From Microbacterium sp. Nx66 (GTDB lineage Bacteria; Actinomycetota; Actinomycetes; Actinomycetales; Microbacteriaceae), in the NCBI RefSeq assembly GCF_904066215.1, contig NZ_LR880474.1, positions 1,116,001 through 1,180,000 of the forward strand: a stretch of 64,000 nucleotides of DNA, read 5' to 3'. A program made the translations under genes and the position numbers. Shown one piece after another: positions 26,290 to 34,634 of the stretch. Below the pieces are notes generated by a model. That model saw only the letters and a list, made by a program, of their open reading frames with translations, had not been told where the DNA came from and did no database searches. Position 1 is the stretch's first letter; each line of letters begins with the position of its first letter.

Positions 26290-27363
26290 GTGGCTCTCAC
26301 TATCGGTATCGTCGGCCTGCCCAACGTCGGCAAGTCCACCCTCTTCAACGCTCTCACCAAGAACGACGTGCTCGCGGCGAACTACCCGTTCGCGACGATC
26401 GAGCCGAACGTCGGCGTGGTGAACCTGCCCGACCCGCGGCTCGAGAAGCTCGCCGAGATCTTCGGGAGCGAGCGCATCCTGCCCGCCGCCGTGTCGTTCG
26501 TCGACATCGCGGGCATCGTCCGAGGGGCGAGCGAGGGGGAGGGCCTGGGCAACCAGTTCCTCGCGAACATCCGCGAGGCCGACGCGATCGCCCAGGTGGT
26601 GCGTGGGTTCTCCGACGACGACGTCGTGCACGTGGACGGTGCCGTGAACCCGGCGTCGGACATGGAGACCATCAACGCGGAGCTCATGCTCGCCGACCTG
26701 CAGACCGTCGAGAAGGCCATCACGCGGTACGAGAAGGAGGTGCGGGGCAAGAAGATCGACCCGTCGGTCCTCGAAGCCGCGAAGGCCGCCAAGGATGCGC
26801 TGGAGCGCGGAATTCTGCTCTCCACCAGCGGCCTCGACCTCGAGCCGATCCGCGAACTCGGGCTCCTCACGGTCAAGCCCGTCATCTTCGTCTTCAACGT
26901 CGACGAGTCCGTGCTGACCGACGACGCCCGCAAGGCCGAGCTCGCCGCCCTCGTCGCGCCGGCGCAGGCCATCTTCCTCGACGCGAAGATCGAGTCCGAG
27001 CTCAAGGACCTCGACCCCGAGGACGCTGCCGAGCTCCTCGCCTCGACGGGGCAGGACGAGTCGGGCCTCGACCAGCTCGCCCGCATCGGCTTCGACACGC
27101 TCGGCCTGCAGACCTACCTCACCGCAGGCCCGAAGGAAGCCCGCGCCTGGACCATCCCCAAGGGATCGAAGGCCCCGCAGGCCGCCGGCGTCATCCACAC
27201 CGACTTCGAGAAGGGCTTCATCAAGGCCGAGATCGTGTCGTTCGACGACCTCGTCGAGACCGGTTCCGTGCAGGAGGCTCGGTCCAAGGGCAAGGCGCGC
27301 CTGGAGGGCAAGGACTACGTCATGCAGGACGGCGACGTCGTGGAGTTCCGCTTCAACAACTAA
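26290..27363 (+). CDS. ychF: Redox-regulated ATPase/GTPase YchF
   Basis: A 357-residue Obg-family P-loop NTPase that prefers ATP and binds the ribosome. G1 is GLPNVGKS (residues 9-16), G3 contains DIAG, and the usual NKxD specificity motif is replaced by FNVDES (about residue 204), as expected for YchF. A coiled-coil insertion lies at about 120-180, and the C-terminal TGS-like domain (from about 270) includes PKGSKAPQAAGVIHTDFEKGFIKAE. GTG 26290 is the natural start since the family begins directly with LTIGIVGLPNVGK; upstream codons are not conserved. In M. tuberculosis Rv1112 occupies the matching place. Confidence 0.95.
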   Translation: MALTIGIVGLPNVGKSTLFNALTKNDVLAANYPFATIEPNVGVVNLPDPRLEKLAEIFGSERILPAAVSFVDIAGIVRGASEGEGLGNQFLANIREADAIAQVVRGFSDDDVVHVDGAVNPASDMETINAELMLADLQTVEKAITRYEKEVRGKKIDPSVLEAAKAAKDALERGILLSTSGLDLEPIRELGLLTVKPVIFVFNVDESVLTDDARKAELAALVAPAQAIFLDAKIESELKDLDPEDAAELLASTGQDESGLDQLARIGFDTLGLQTYLTAGPKEARAWTIPKGSKAPQAAGVIHTDFEKGFIKAEIVSFDDLVETGSVQEARSKGKARLEGKDYVMQDGDVVEFRFNN

Positions 27364-27438
27364 GCTCCGCTCCAGTACGGTGAGGTGACCACGGCTTCGA
27401 TCGCCGGAGGTCTGCCGGGGCAAAGGAGCGCAAGAAGC

Positions 27439-28881
27439 ATGAGCGGCGTCGATGACGTGGACTACACGAGCTGGGATTGGCTACCGCGGGCGGCGAACGA
27501 AGCCGAGAACTACGTGCGGCGTCTCCTCGCCGAGTCGAGCATCCAGCCACATGACGTCTCTGCTCGGGCTAAGTCCATCGCCTCGTTTCAGCGCAAGCAA
27601 CGGTTGAAGCAGTACGACGATCCGATGGCGCAGATTACGGATATCGTCGCCCTTCGCATCATCACGTACTCCAATACCGACCGAGATCGAGTCCGTGAAC
27701 TCATCCGAACCCGCTTTGCCGTCCTGCCAGGCGAAGACCGAAATCCTGGCCGAGAGAAACCGGACCATCTGCGAGGCTACGATTGCCTTCACATCGTGGT
27801 GTCGGGCGAATCCGAGGAGAGGGACTCCGACTGGATGGTGTCGGGCGGAGACCTCGAACGATACTTCACTGCCTTCGGGGGTCTCGAAGTCCAGATCCGC
27901 ACCGTCGCTGGACACGCGTGGGCTGAGTTTGAGCATGCGCGGCGGTATAAAGGCGCCGCGTACCATTCGATCAGCGTGCAGGACAGGGAAACGATCGATC
28001 GACTGTTCGGCGCCGCATCTGACGCGAGAAGCGCGCTTGATGAGACGTTCGTGGCGATCGATCGCATTCTTGCGCGACCCACGATCGATATCGAGGTGTC
28101 GCGCGTCGAGGAGCGACCAGTTCGCGATTCGGCGTCATCGGAAGCACCTTCGGACCTCGACATCGAGAGCCTCGCCCGCTTTCTTGCGTCGCGATTCTCT
28201 GATGATGCGGAGGGAAGCGCGAAGGGGGTCGAGTTCGGGCTCGAGCTGGTCCGGGCGTGCCGTTTGCAGAGCATCGACCAGCTGGAAGCGACATTGGAGG
28301 ACGTCGATAGCGACCAAGTGCGTGCCCTCATGGACTCCGGCGTGCCGGTAACGCGCGTGCGACGCCTCGACGATGAGCTCCTGGCTCATTTCGGGCAGGA
28401 GTACATTGAGCTCACAAAATCCGCCGGAAACGGCAGGCATCGCGCGCTGCAGCTGGAGTGGCGATACGACCGGCTGCGAGGAAAGACGCGCTACCGCACC
28501 TATCTTCTGTCCAGCCGTGCCCCGTCGGCTACCTTCAATGCGGGGCCTTACACCGCTGTTGGCGCTCTACGCGAGGTCGTAAGAATGATCGCCGGTGATC
28601 GCGGACGAGAAGCTGTGGTCACCGACGGGCTCATCGACGTGAGCTCTGATCTCCCCCCAGGGACTCGTGCGAAGGAAGTTCTTGTAGACGGTCGCGGGGC
28701 CGTGTGGGTCGCTTCCAACCTCAATCGGGAGTCATCGGAAAGGCTGATGGCTGATCTGCTGCGGCGAGCACAGCCGTTCGATCTGCGTGTACAACGAGGC
28801 GACGTCGTTGTCGCTGACGGTCTGGATGGATTTCCAGCCTTAGGTCAAGAGCGCCTCGACGAGGCTGAACGCCCTCACTAG
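27439..28881 (+). CDS. RelA/SpoT-domain protein with unknown C-terminal region
   Basis: A 480-residue protein whose N-terminal third (about 20-185) is a RelA/SpoT nucleotide pyrophosphotransferase domain. It has R43/K45/S49/K53, D68...R73, Y114...H118 and EVQIRT (150-155) followed by W161, E163, H166 and YK (170-171), so the catalytic set for (p)ppGpp-type synthesis looks intact. No HD hydrolase domain is present. The C-terminal 290 residues match nothing I recognise; residues 230-300 are acidic and helical. Base composition is clearly less GC-rich than both neighbours, with many AGA, CGA and A/T-ending codons, suggesting transfer. The ATG follows AAAGGAG; a GTG at 27385 is an alternative. 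It could be an alarmone synthetase or a toxSAS-like defence factor. Confidence 0.75.
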   Translation: MSGVDDVDYTSWDWLPRAANEAENYVRRLLAESSIQPHDVSARAKSIASFQRKQRLKQYDDPMAQITDIVALRIITYSNTDRDRVRELIRTRFAVLPGEDRNPGREKPDHLRGYDCLHIVVSGESEERDSDWMVSGGDLERYFTAFGGLEVQIRTVAGHAWAEFEHARRYKGAAYHSISVQDRETIDRLFGAASDARSALDETFVAIDRILARPTIDIEVSRVEERPVRDSASSEAPSDLDIESLARFLASRFSDDAEGSAKGVEFGLELVRACRLQSIDQLEATLEDVDSDQVRALMDSGVPVTRVRRLDDELLAHFGQEYIELTKSAGNGRHRALQLEWRYDRLRGKTRYRTYLLSSRAPSATFNAGPYTAVGALREVVRMIAGDRGREAVVTDGLIDVSSDLPPGTRAKEVLVDGRGAVWVASNLNRESSERLMADLLRRAQPFDLRVQRGDVVVADGLDGFPALGQERLDEAERPH

Positions 28882-29162
28882 TGCCGTACACCGGCGTCCG
28901 GCCCGTGGCGGTCCTCGAACTCACGGATCGCGCGCCTCGCGCGGCGGGTCTCGACGATACCGACGACGATCCCGGCGGCGAACACGATGATGCTGAGAAC
29001 GCGCCACAACCCGGCGGGCGCATCGAGGAGGAACGCGACCGTCCAGCCGACCGTCATCACCGACGAGAACACGATCGCGTAGATGCCCCAGTTCCGCCGC
29101 CGTTCCAGTGCCATGCGCTGCTGGATGAGCGACGGCTCCGGTCCGCCCGCGGGCCTGCTCAT
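28878..29162 (-). CDS. Small two-helix membrane protein of the BLUF operon
   Basis: A 94-residue protein with a polar N-terminal helix (about 10-23), two transmembrane helices (about 25-45 and 50-70) and a charged Arg/Glu tail. No known catalytic domain. The ATG overlaps the BLUF gene stop (ATGA), so it is the third gene of that operon. Its stop codon overlaps the stop of the convergent RelA/SpoT gene within a shared CTAG. Confidence 0.7.
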   Translation of the reverse strand: MSRPAGGPEPSLIQQRMALERRRNWGIYAIVFSSVMTVGWTVAFLLDAPAGLWRVLSIIVFAAGIVVGIVETRRARRAIREFEDRHGPDAGVRH

Positions 29163-29641
29163 ACCCGGAGGGAGGTGCCCTCGACGCTGCCGGCAGGGAT
29201 CGGGACCGCAGCGCCGGAGCGGGTGCGGAACCACAGGGTGAGCTCGAACAGGGCGCGCTCCATGGTGGAGGCGTCCGCGCCGTCGACGAGGTCGTCGAAG
29301 GAGTCGCGGAAGCCCCTGGGTGCGGCCGCGCTCCCCGCGCGGAACGACCGGTAGCCCATCGACCAGTCGGAGAAGAGCCGGGTGGTGATCGGCGTCTCCA
29401 GGAGGATGCGCATCGCGTGGTGACGCGGATCGTCCGCGATCGTGTCGACGAGTCGGCGCACGGCCTCGACCGGTCCTTCGAGGACCTGGAGGAAGCGCCC
29501 CTGGCGGAACAGGAGGAGACCGGTGATGTCGCGGGCCGCGTTCGACCGACGGCACTGCTCCAGAAGCTGCTCCAGGGCGGTCTCACGGAACGGCTGCGCC
29601 GCCGTGCTGGTGTAGACGAGGCGGAGCAACCCGTCGGTCAT
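29159..29641 (-). CDS. BLUF-domain blue-light sensor
   Basis: A 160-residue protein with a BLUF domain (about 5-95), a flavin-binding blue-light photoreceptor. Residues forming the flavin hydrogen-bond switch are all present: Y10 (LVYTS), N34 five residues before I-T-G, Q52 (FLQVLEG), and the W and M of DWSMGY. The C-terminal 60 residues are helical and could pass the signal to a partner; there is no fused output domain, as in short BLUF proteins such as PixD and BlrB. A GTG 12 bases upstream (29653), overlapping the previous stop as GTGA, is the alternative start. It is the middle gene of a three-gene operon. Confidence 0.85.
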   Translation of the reverse strand: MTDGLLRLVYTSTAAQPFRETALEQLLEQCRRSNAARDITGLLLFRQGRFLQVLEGPVEAVRRLVDTIADDPRHHAMRILLETPITTRLFSDWSMGYRSFRAGSAAAPRGFRDSFDDLVDGADASTMERALFELTLWFRTRSGAAVPIPAGSVEGTSLRV

Positions 29642-29649
29642 GGCCGCCG

Positions 29650-29907
29650 TCACCCCTGCACCAGCTCCGGGGTTCCGAGGGCGGCATCGCCCTCCGACGG
29701 GCCGGCGTGGGCGACGACCTCCGTGGTCGCGTCGCTCAGCGTGGCGTGCAGGCCGAGCGGCTGCGCGGACGCGGAGAACGCGGCGAAGCGGCCGTCCGGC
29801 TGACGGTCGACGTAGCCGAGGAAGTCTCCGCCGCGGCTTCCGACGTGGAAGCCGTCCTCGACGCACGCCCAGAGGACATCCGATGCGGGGTGGGGGGAAT
29901 CAGGCAC
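29650..29907 (-). CDS. Hypothetical small protein, first gene of the BLUF operon
   Basis: An 85-residue soluble protein without membrane helices or cysteine motifs. It contains WACVEDGFHVGSRGGDFLGYVDRQPDGRF and a second beta-rich half that reads as a compact domain. I do not recognise the family. It overlaps the BLUF reading frame by about four bases if the GTG start is used. It is presumably co-expressed with the photoreceptor. Confidence 0.6.
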   Translation of the reverse strand: MPDSPHPASDVLWACVEDGFHVGSRGGDFLGYVDRQPDGRFAAFSASAQPLGLHATLSDATTEVVAHAGPSEGDAALGTPELVQG

Positions 29908-29991
29908 GGCTCCACCCTACGGTGGACGGCCGACATCGCCGCGGGCCTTGCGCGCACCCGCCTCGATATGGCACACGGACCCGGCGCGGCC

Positions 29992-32352
29992 TCAGTCGCC
30001 GGCGCGCGGGCGTCCCGGTTCCCGCCAGCGCGGCGGCACAGGTGCCGGGGTGAGCGGCTCGACGCGGTCCGGCGTCGGCAGGCTCGCGGGAACGCCGGCG
30101 TGCAGGACGAGCTCCTCGTCGGCGTGCCGGATCGTCACCGGCTCCCCGGCGCTCAGTCGGTAGGTCGTCTCCGTCGGTGCGATGTCGACGTGCAGGATGC
30201 AGCCGTGCAGCCGGACTCCGAACGCGAGACGGGTGACGCCGTCCGGAAGCTGCGGCCGGAAGGACAGGCCGTGGTCTCCCTCCCGCATACCCCCGTAGCC
30301 GGCCGTCACGCCCGTCCAGATGCCGGCGAGTGCCGCGATGTGCAGTCCCTCGTCGGTGTTGCCGTGGAGGTCGTCCAGGTCGAGGGCAGCGAGCTCGGCC
30401 AGATAGGCCGATGCCAGTTCGAGATGCCCGACCTCGGCGGCGATCACGGCCTGAGCGGCCGCGGAGAGCGAGGAGTCTCGCACGGTCAGGGCGTCGTAAT
30501 AGGCGAACGCCCTGGCCTTCTCCTCCCAGGTGAACTCTTCGTGGGAGGTGTAGAGCGCCAGCACGAGGTCGGCCTGCTTCAGCACCTGCTTGCGGTAGAT
30601 GTCGAAATACGGGAAGTGGCTGTGCAACGGATACTCGTCGGGCGCCGTGGCGTCGAAGTCCCACCGGGCGTGCGCGGTGAAGCCCGCCGACTGCGGGTGC
30701 ACCTGTCGCTCTTCGTCGTAGAGCACGGTCATGGCGTCGGCCGCGGCCTCCCAGGCGGCGACCTCCTCCTCGTCCGCTCCCAGCGCTGCGGCGACCTCCG
30801 GGTGCCGTCGGGCGGCAGCCGCCGCCCCCCGGAGGTTCCGGCGCGCGGAGAGGTTCGTGTAGACGTTGTCGTCGACGACGGCGGTGTACTCGTCCGGGCC
30901 GGTGACGCCGTCGATGTGGAAGCCGCCGTCGTCATCCCCGCGCCCGAGGGACAGCCAGAGGCGCGCCGTCTCGACGAGGATCTCCGTGCCCCCCTCCCGC
31001 TCGAAGTCCTGGTCACCCGTCGTGCGGACGTAGTGCATCACGGCACCTGCGACGGCGGCGTTGATGTGGAAGGCCGCCGTGCTCGCGGGCCAGTAGCCGG
31101 AGCTCTCCCGGCCGTCGATCGTGCGCCAGGCGAAGGAGGCGCCGCGCAGGCCGAGCGTGCGCGCCCGCTCCCTGGCGTGATCGAGCGTCGCATGACGCCA
31201 GCGCAGTGCCTGGAGCGCGGCATCGGGAGCGGTCGAGGTGAGCACGGGGAGCACGAACGCCTCGAAGTCCCAGAACGTGTGGCCCTCGTAACCGGAGCCG
31301 GTGAGGCCCTTGCCCGGCACGGATCGGGCTTCGGCTCTCGCCGACGCCTGGAACACCTGGAACAGCGCGAAGCGCACGGCCTGCTGCAGCCGCGCATCGC
31401 CGTCGATACGGACGTCACCGCACTCCCAGTACCGATCGAGGACCGCGCGCTGACCCGCCATCAGCGCCTCCCAGCCCAGACGAGCGGCTTCCTCCACGGC
31501 CTCCTCCGCGCGGTCCCGCAGCGTCTGCGGCGCGAGGGTGGCCGACCACTCGTGTCCGATGAGCTTGACGACCTCGAGCTCCTCGCCGGGCGCGAGGTCC
31601 ACGCGGATGCGCGTGCGTGCCAGGTCGTCGTCGACCTCGGTCGTCACCTCCGGAGCGCCCTCTCCGGAGACGCGCACGATGTGGTCAGCGCTCACCGCGA
31701 CGCGCAGGCCGCTGCGCCGGGTGCGATGCAGCAGCGTGCTCCGCGCGCCGCGCTCCGATCCCGCGACGGCTTCCAGCGGGCGGGCGAGGAGCTCCTGCAC
31801 GCGCGGGTCGTCGTGGGTCGTGGGAAGCGGTTCGTTCGCGAGCAGCTCGGACAGCACGGTGATCGCGAGTGCGCCGTCGACCGCTGTCACGCGGTAGCGC
31901 ACGGCGGCCAGCGACCGGTGCTCGAGGGAGACCAGACGGGTCGACGTGATGTGCACGCGACGGCCCTCCGCCGATTCCCAGTCGACCTCCCGGTGCAGGG
32001 TGCCGTCGCGGAGGTCGAGGCGGCGGGTGTGCGTGTGCACCGCCCCGTGCTCGACGTCGAACGGCTCGTCGCCCACCAGCAGGCGGATGAGCTGCCCGTT
32101 CGGGACATTGATCACCGTCTGTCCGGTCTCGGGGTACCCGTACCCGTCCTCGGCATACGGCATCGGATGCTCTTCGAACACGCCGTTGAGGTAGCTTCCC
32201 GCGACGCCTCGCGGGTCACCCTCGTCGAGGTTCCCGCGCCAGCCGACGTGGCCGTTGGAGAGACCGAAGACGGACTCCTCCTGCGCGAGATGGGCGGTGT
32301 CGACGCTCTCGATGCCGACGGCCCACGGTTCGACGGTGAAGCGCGCCGTCAT
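29992..32352 (-). CDS. Glycoside hydrolase family 65 protein (disaccharide phosphorylase type)
   Basis: A 786-residue GH65 enzyme with the usual three parts: an N-terminal beta-sandwich (about 1-265), an (alpha/alpha)6 barrel catalytic domain (about 320-690) and a short C-terminal beta domain. GYEGHTFWDFEAFVLPVL and the general acid in VTGPDEYT (E at about residue 488) are diagnostic. HFPYFDIYRKQVLKQADLVLAL supplies the phosphate-side segment typical of maltose, trehalose and kojibiose phosphorylases. The substrate linkage cannot be told. The usual partner beta-phosphoglucomutase is not adjacent. An open frame extends 80 codons upstream of the ATG at 32352 but has no similarity. Confidence 0.9.
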   Translation of the reverse strand: MTARFTVEPWAVGIESVDTAHLAQEESVFGLSNGHVGWRGNLDEGDPRGVAGSYLNGVFEEHPMPYAEDGYGYPETGQTVINVPNGQLIRLLVGDEPFDVEHGAVHTHTRRLDLRDGTLHREVDWESAEGRRVHITSTRLVSLEHRSLAAVRYRVTAVDGALAITVLSELLANEPLPTTHDDPRVQELLARPLEAVAGSERGARSTLLHRTRRSGLRVAVSADHIVRVSGEGAPEVTTEVDDDLARTRIRVDLAPGEELEVVKLIGHEWSATLAPQTLRDRAEEAVEEAARLGWEALMAGQRAVLDRYWECGDVRIDGDARLQQAVRFALFQVFQASARAEARSVPGKGLTGSGYEGHTFWDFEAFVLPVLTSTAPDAALQALRWRHATLDHARERARTLGLRGASFAWRTIDGRESSGYWPASTAAFHINAAVAGAVMHYVRTTGDQDFEREGGTEILVETARLWLSLGRGDDDGGFHIDGVTGPDEYTAVVDDNVYTNLSARRNLRGAAAAARRHPEVAAALGADEEEVAAWEAAADAMTVLYDEERQVHPQSAGFTAHARWDFDATAPDEYPLHSHFPYFDIYRKQVLKQADLVLALYTSHEEFTWEEKARAFAYYDALTVRDSSLSAAAQAVIAAEVGHLELASAYLAELAALDLDDLHGNTDEGLHIAALAGIWTGVTAGYGGMREGDHGLSFRPQLPDGVTRLAFGVRLHGCILHVDIAPTETTYRLSAGEPVTIRHADEELVLHAGVPASLPTPDRVEPLTPAPVPPRWREPGRPRAGD

Positions 32353-32509
32353 CGGCGCGCCCGACCCTCGGGGCGCCCGTCCGAGGAGGAGGTGAGGATG
32401 CCGAGGAGCATGGAGTTCCCTTCTGCCGGAGACCGTGTGCCTCGACGGTATCCGTGCCCACGCGTCGGCACGAGGGAGTTGCGCGGCGCCGAGCCGGTCG
32501 GGTAGGTGC

Positions 32510-33550
32510 TCAGCGGCGCGAGCGGCGCCAGGGCACCAGTACCGCGCCGAGGACGCCCGCGACCGCCACGGTCCGCCACCCGGGGTGCACACGCAGCCAG
32601 GTCGTGATGCTGCCCCGTCCGCGGTGCGGCAGCCCGCCCCGCTGATCGGTGTCGCGGAGTGGACCGACGAGGTTCCCGAACTGCGCAGGGGCGCTCTCGT
32701 TCGTGCGCATCATCCGGAACCCGAACCGGCCGAGCGCCGCATCGAGAAGACCGGGCGCGATCCGCTGGACCCCGGTGAGCAGCAGGGCGCCACCGCCGAC
32801 GTGGATCGTGCGGGCCGGATGGACGGCGGCGTAGACGATCGCCCGCGCGACGGACCGGGCGCGGTAGTGCGGATGCGGTCCGCTCGGGCGATACGTCATG
32901 CGGCTGCGGGCGTGGCGGTAGATCGGGGTGTCGATGACGGCGGGACGGACGACGGTGATCGTGACGGGCGCGCGCTCGGCGCGCAGTTCGCGGCGGAGGG
33001 CGTCGACCGCTCCTTCCACCGCATGCTTCGAGGCGGCGTAGGCCCCGTGCAGCGGCATCGCCGCCACCGCCTCGGCCGAGCTCACCACGATGATGGTCCC
33101 GCGCGAGTGCCGGAGCGCCGGCAGCGCCGCCTGGAGGCCGTTGAGCTGTCCGACGACGTTGACGTCGAGGATCCGGCGGAGCTCCTCGGGGGTGGTGTCG
33201 GCGACGGGGGCGTAGAGGAGCACCCCCGCGTTGCCCACCCAGGTGTCGATCCGGCCGAACGCATGCGTGATCTGGTCGACTGCGTCCTGCACCGCCCGGC
33301 GATCGGAGATGTCGCACACGACGCCGCGGACGTCCCCGCCCTCCGCGGCGATCTCCTCGACCGTCTCGGTCAGCGCCTGCTCACCGCGGGCGAGCAGGAC
33401 GACGGATGCCCCCGCTCGGGCGAAGCCGAAGGCCGCCTCCCGGCCGATCCCGCGGGAGCCGCCGGTGACCACCACCACCTGGGCGTCGAGGGGCGGCCGC
33501 CGTACGCGTGTGCGCGGCGACCGTCCCTTCCGCGAGACCGATGACGGCAT
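32510..33550 (-). CDS. SDR family oxidoreductase with C-terminal extension
   Basis: A 346-residue short-chain dehydrogenase/reductase. The cofactor motif is TGGSRGIG (about residue 30), followed by NAGV, the catalytic Ser in VSSAEAV and the YAASK motif (Y and K). The C-terminal 100 residues contain a membrane-proximal stretch (VAVAGVLGAVLVPW) after an arginine-rich segment. This layout is found in Microbacterium and Streptomyces SDRs close to stress genes. The substrate is unknown. It starts one base before the stop of the manganese catalase gene, so it is second in that operon. Confidence 0.88.
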   Translation of the reverse strand: MPSSVSRKGRSPRTRVRRPPLDAQVVVVTGGSRGIGREAAFGFARAGASVVLLARGEQALTETVEEIAAEGGDVRGVVCDISDRRAVQDAVDQITHAFGRIDTWVGNAGVLLYAPVADTTPEELRRILDVNVVGQLNGLQAALPALRHSRGTIIVVSSAEAVAAMPLHGAYAASKHAVEGAVDALRRELRAERAPVTITVVRPAVIDTPIYRHARSRMTYRPSGPHPHYRARSVARAIVYAAVHPARTIHVGGGALLLTGVQRIAPGLLDAALGRFGFRMMRTNESAPAQFGNLVGPLRDTDQRGGLPHRGRGSITTWLRVHPGWRTVAVAGVLGAVLVPWRRSRR

Positions 33551-33551
33551 G

Positions 33552-34433
33552 TCACTCCTTGTGGAGCGCGTCCTGCGCGGCGCCGGCCACCTTCTCCACG
33601 ACGTTCGGCAGCTCGGTGGTGCCGTAGAAACGTGCGTCCGGGTGAGTGGGCGGAGGCATCTCGGCCGTGGTCGTCGGGCCCTCGTGGTAGCTGAACTCGC
33701 CGTGTCCGTCCGGCGTGGGGCCGGATGCCCAGGTGCCTTCCGCGGCGGCAGGACCGTCGCTGAAGTTGAGGTACTGGTACGACACGTCGCGGTGCTCCTT
33801 GGAGAGCGGGAAGTTGCTCGGCACGGGGAGCTTCTCGGCGCCCTCGGCCTTCAGCTCCTCGGCCGCGGCGAGCCACTGGTTCTGGTGCATCGTGTCGCGC
33901 GCCAGCAGGAAGCTCAGCAGATCCCGGACGCCGTGGTCGTCGGTCATGTGGTAGAGCCGGGCGACCTGCACCCTGCCCTGCATCTCGGCGTTCGCGTTGG
34001 CCATGAAGTCGGCGAGGAGGTTGCCGCTGGCGGTGATGTACGAGCCCTGCCACGGGTTGCCGTTGCTGTCGACCGGACGCGCGCCGGCACCGGCGACGAT
34101 GCCCTGCTGCACATCCGTGCCGCCCACGATGGCGGCGACCGTCGGGTCATCCTGCACGGCGTCCTCCGTGATGCCGAGCGGGGACTTCTCGAGCAGCTGC
34201 GCGATCATGACCGCGAGCATCTCGACGTGCCCCATCTCCTCGGCGCCGATGCCGAAGACGAGGTCGCGGTACTTGCCGGGGATGTGCATGTTCCACGCCT
34301 GGAACTGGTACTGCAGCGCGACGGTGATCTCGCCGTACTGCCCGCCGAGGACCTCTTGCAGCTTGCGGGCGTAGACGGCGTCCGGGGCCTCGGGCGTCGC
34401 GGAGAACTGGAGCTCCTGTCGATGGAAGAACAT
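33552..34433 (-). CDS. Manganese catalase family protein
   Basis: A 293-residue di-manganese (non-haem) catalase that disproportionates hydrogen peroxide. The four-helix bundle ligands are visible: the Glu in GEITVALQYQFQAW, the E-E-x-G-H of GIGAEEMGHVEM, and the E...H pair around ANAEMQGRVQVARLYHMTDDHGV with ARDTMHQNQW. The C-terminal lid is shorter than in Thermus. The ATG at 34433 has an AAAGG ribosome binding site. An SDR gene follows, and the divergent M20 peptidase lies 200 bp away. Confidence 0.92.
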   Translation of the reverse strand: MFFHRQELQFSATPEAPDAVYARKLQEVLGGQYGEITVALQYQFQAWNMHIPGKYRDLVFGIGAEEMGHVEMLAVMIAQLLEKSPLGITEDAVQDDPTVAAIVGGTDVQQGIVAGAGARPVDSNGNPWQGSYITASGNLLADFMANANAEMQGRVQVARLYHMTDDHGVRDLLSFLLARDTMHQNQWLAAAEELKAEGAEKLPVPSNFPLSKEHRDVSYQYLNFSDGPAAAEGTWASGPTPDGHGEFSYHEGPTTTAEMPPPTHPDARFYGTTELPNVVEKVAGAAQDALHKE

Positions 34434-34634
34434 ATCGAGCCTTTCTCTTCTGGGGATGGGCTGGCCATGCAACGCCCGGTCGGCCGATCCACGCAGGGCC
34501 TTTCCAAAGCCCGACGCGCCTGGGACAATCACTCTCGGCCCGCGCGACATCGGACTTCGCCGCGGTGATAGCCGGTCGGCGCCGACGCCGTCAACCCCCG
34601 CCCGTATCCCCGGCGCTCCCGGCAGTCTGTCCCC

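Noticed and set aside
29707..32505. A 932-codon plus-strand open frame antisense to the GH65 and BLUF operon genes
   Set aside because: Low-complexity RGVHA-type translation with no domain; GH65 on the other strand is complete.
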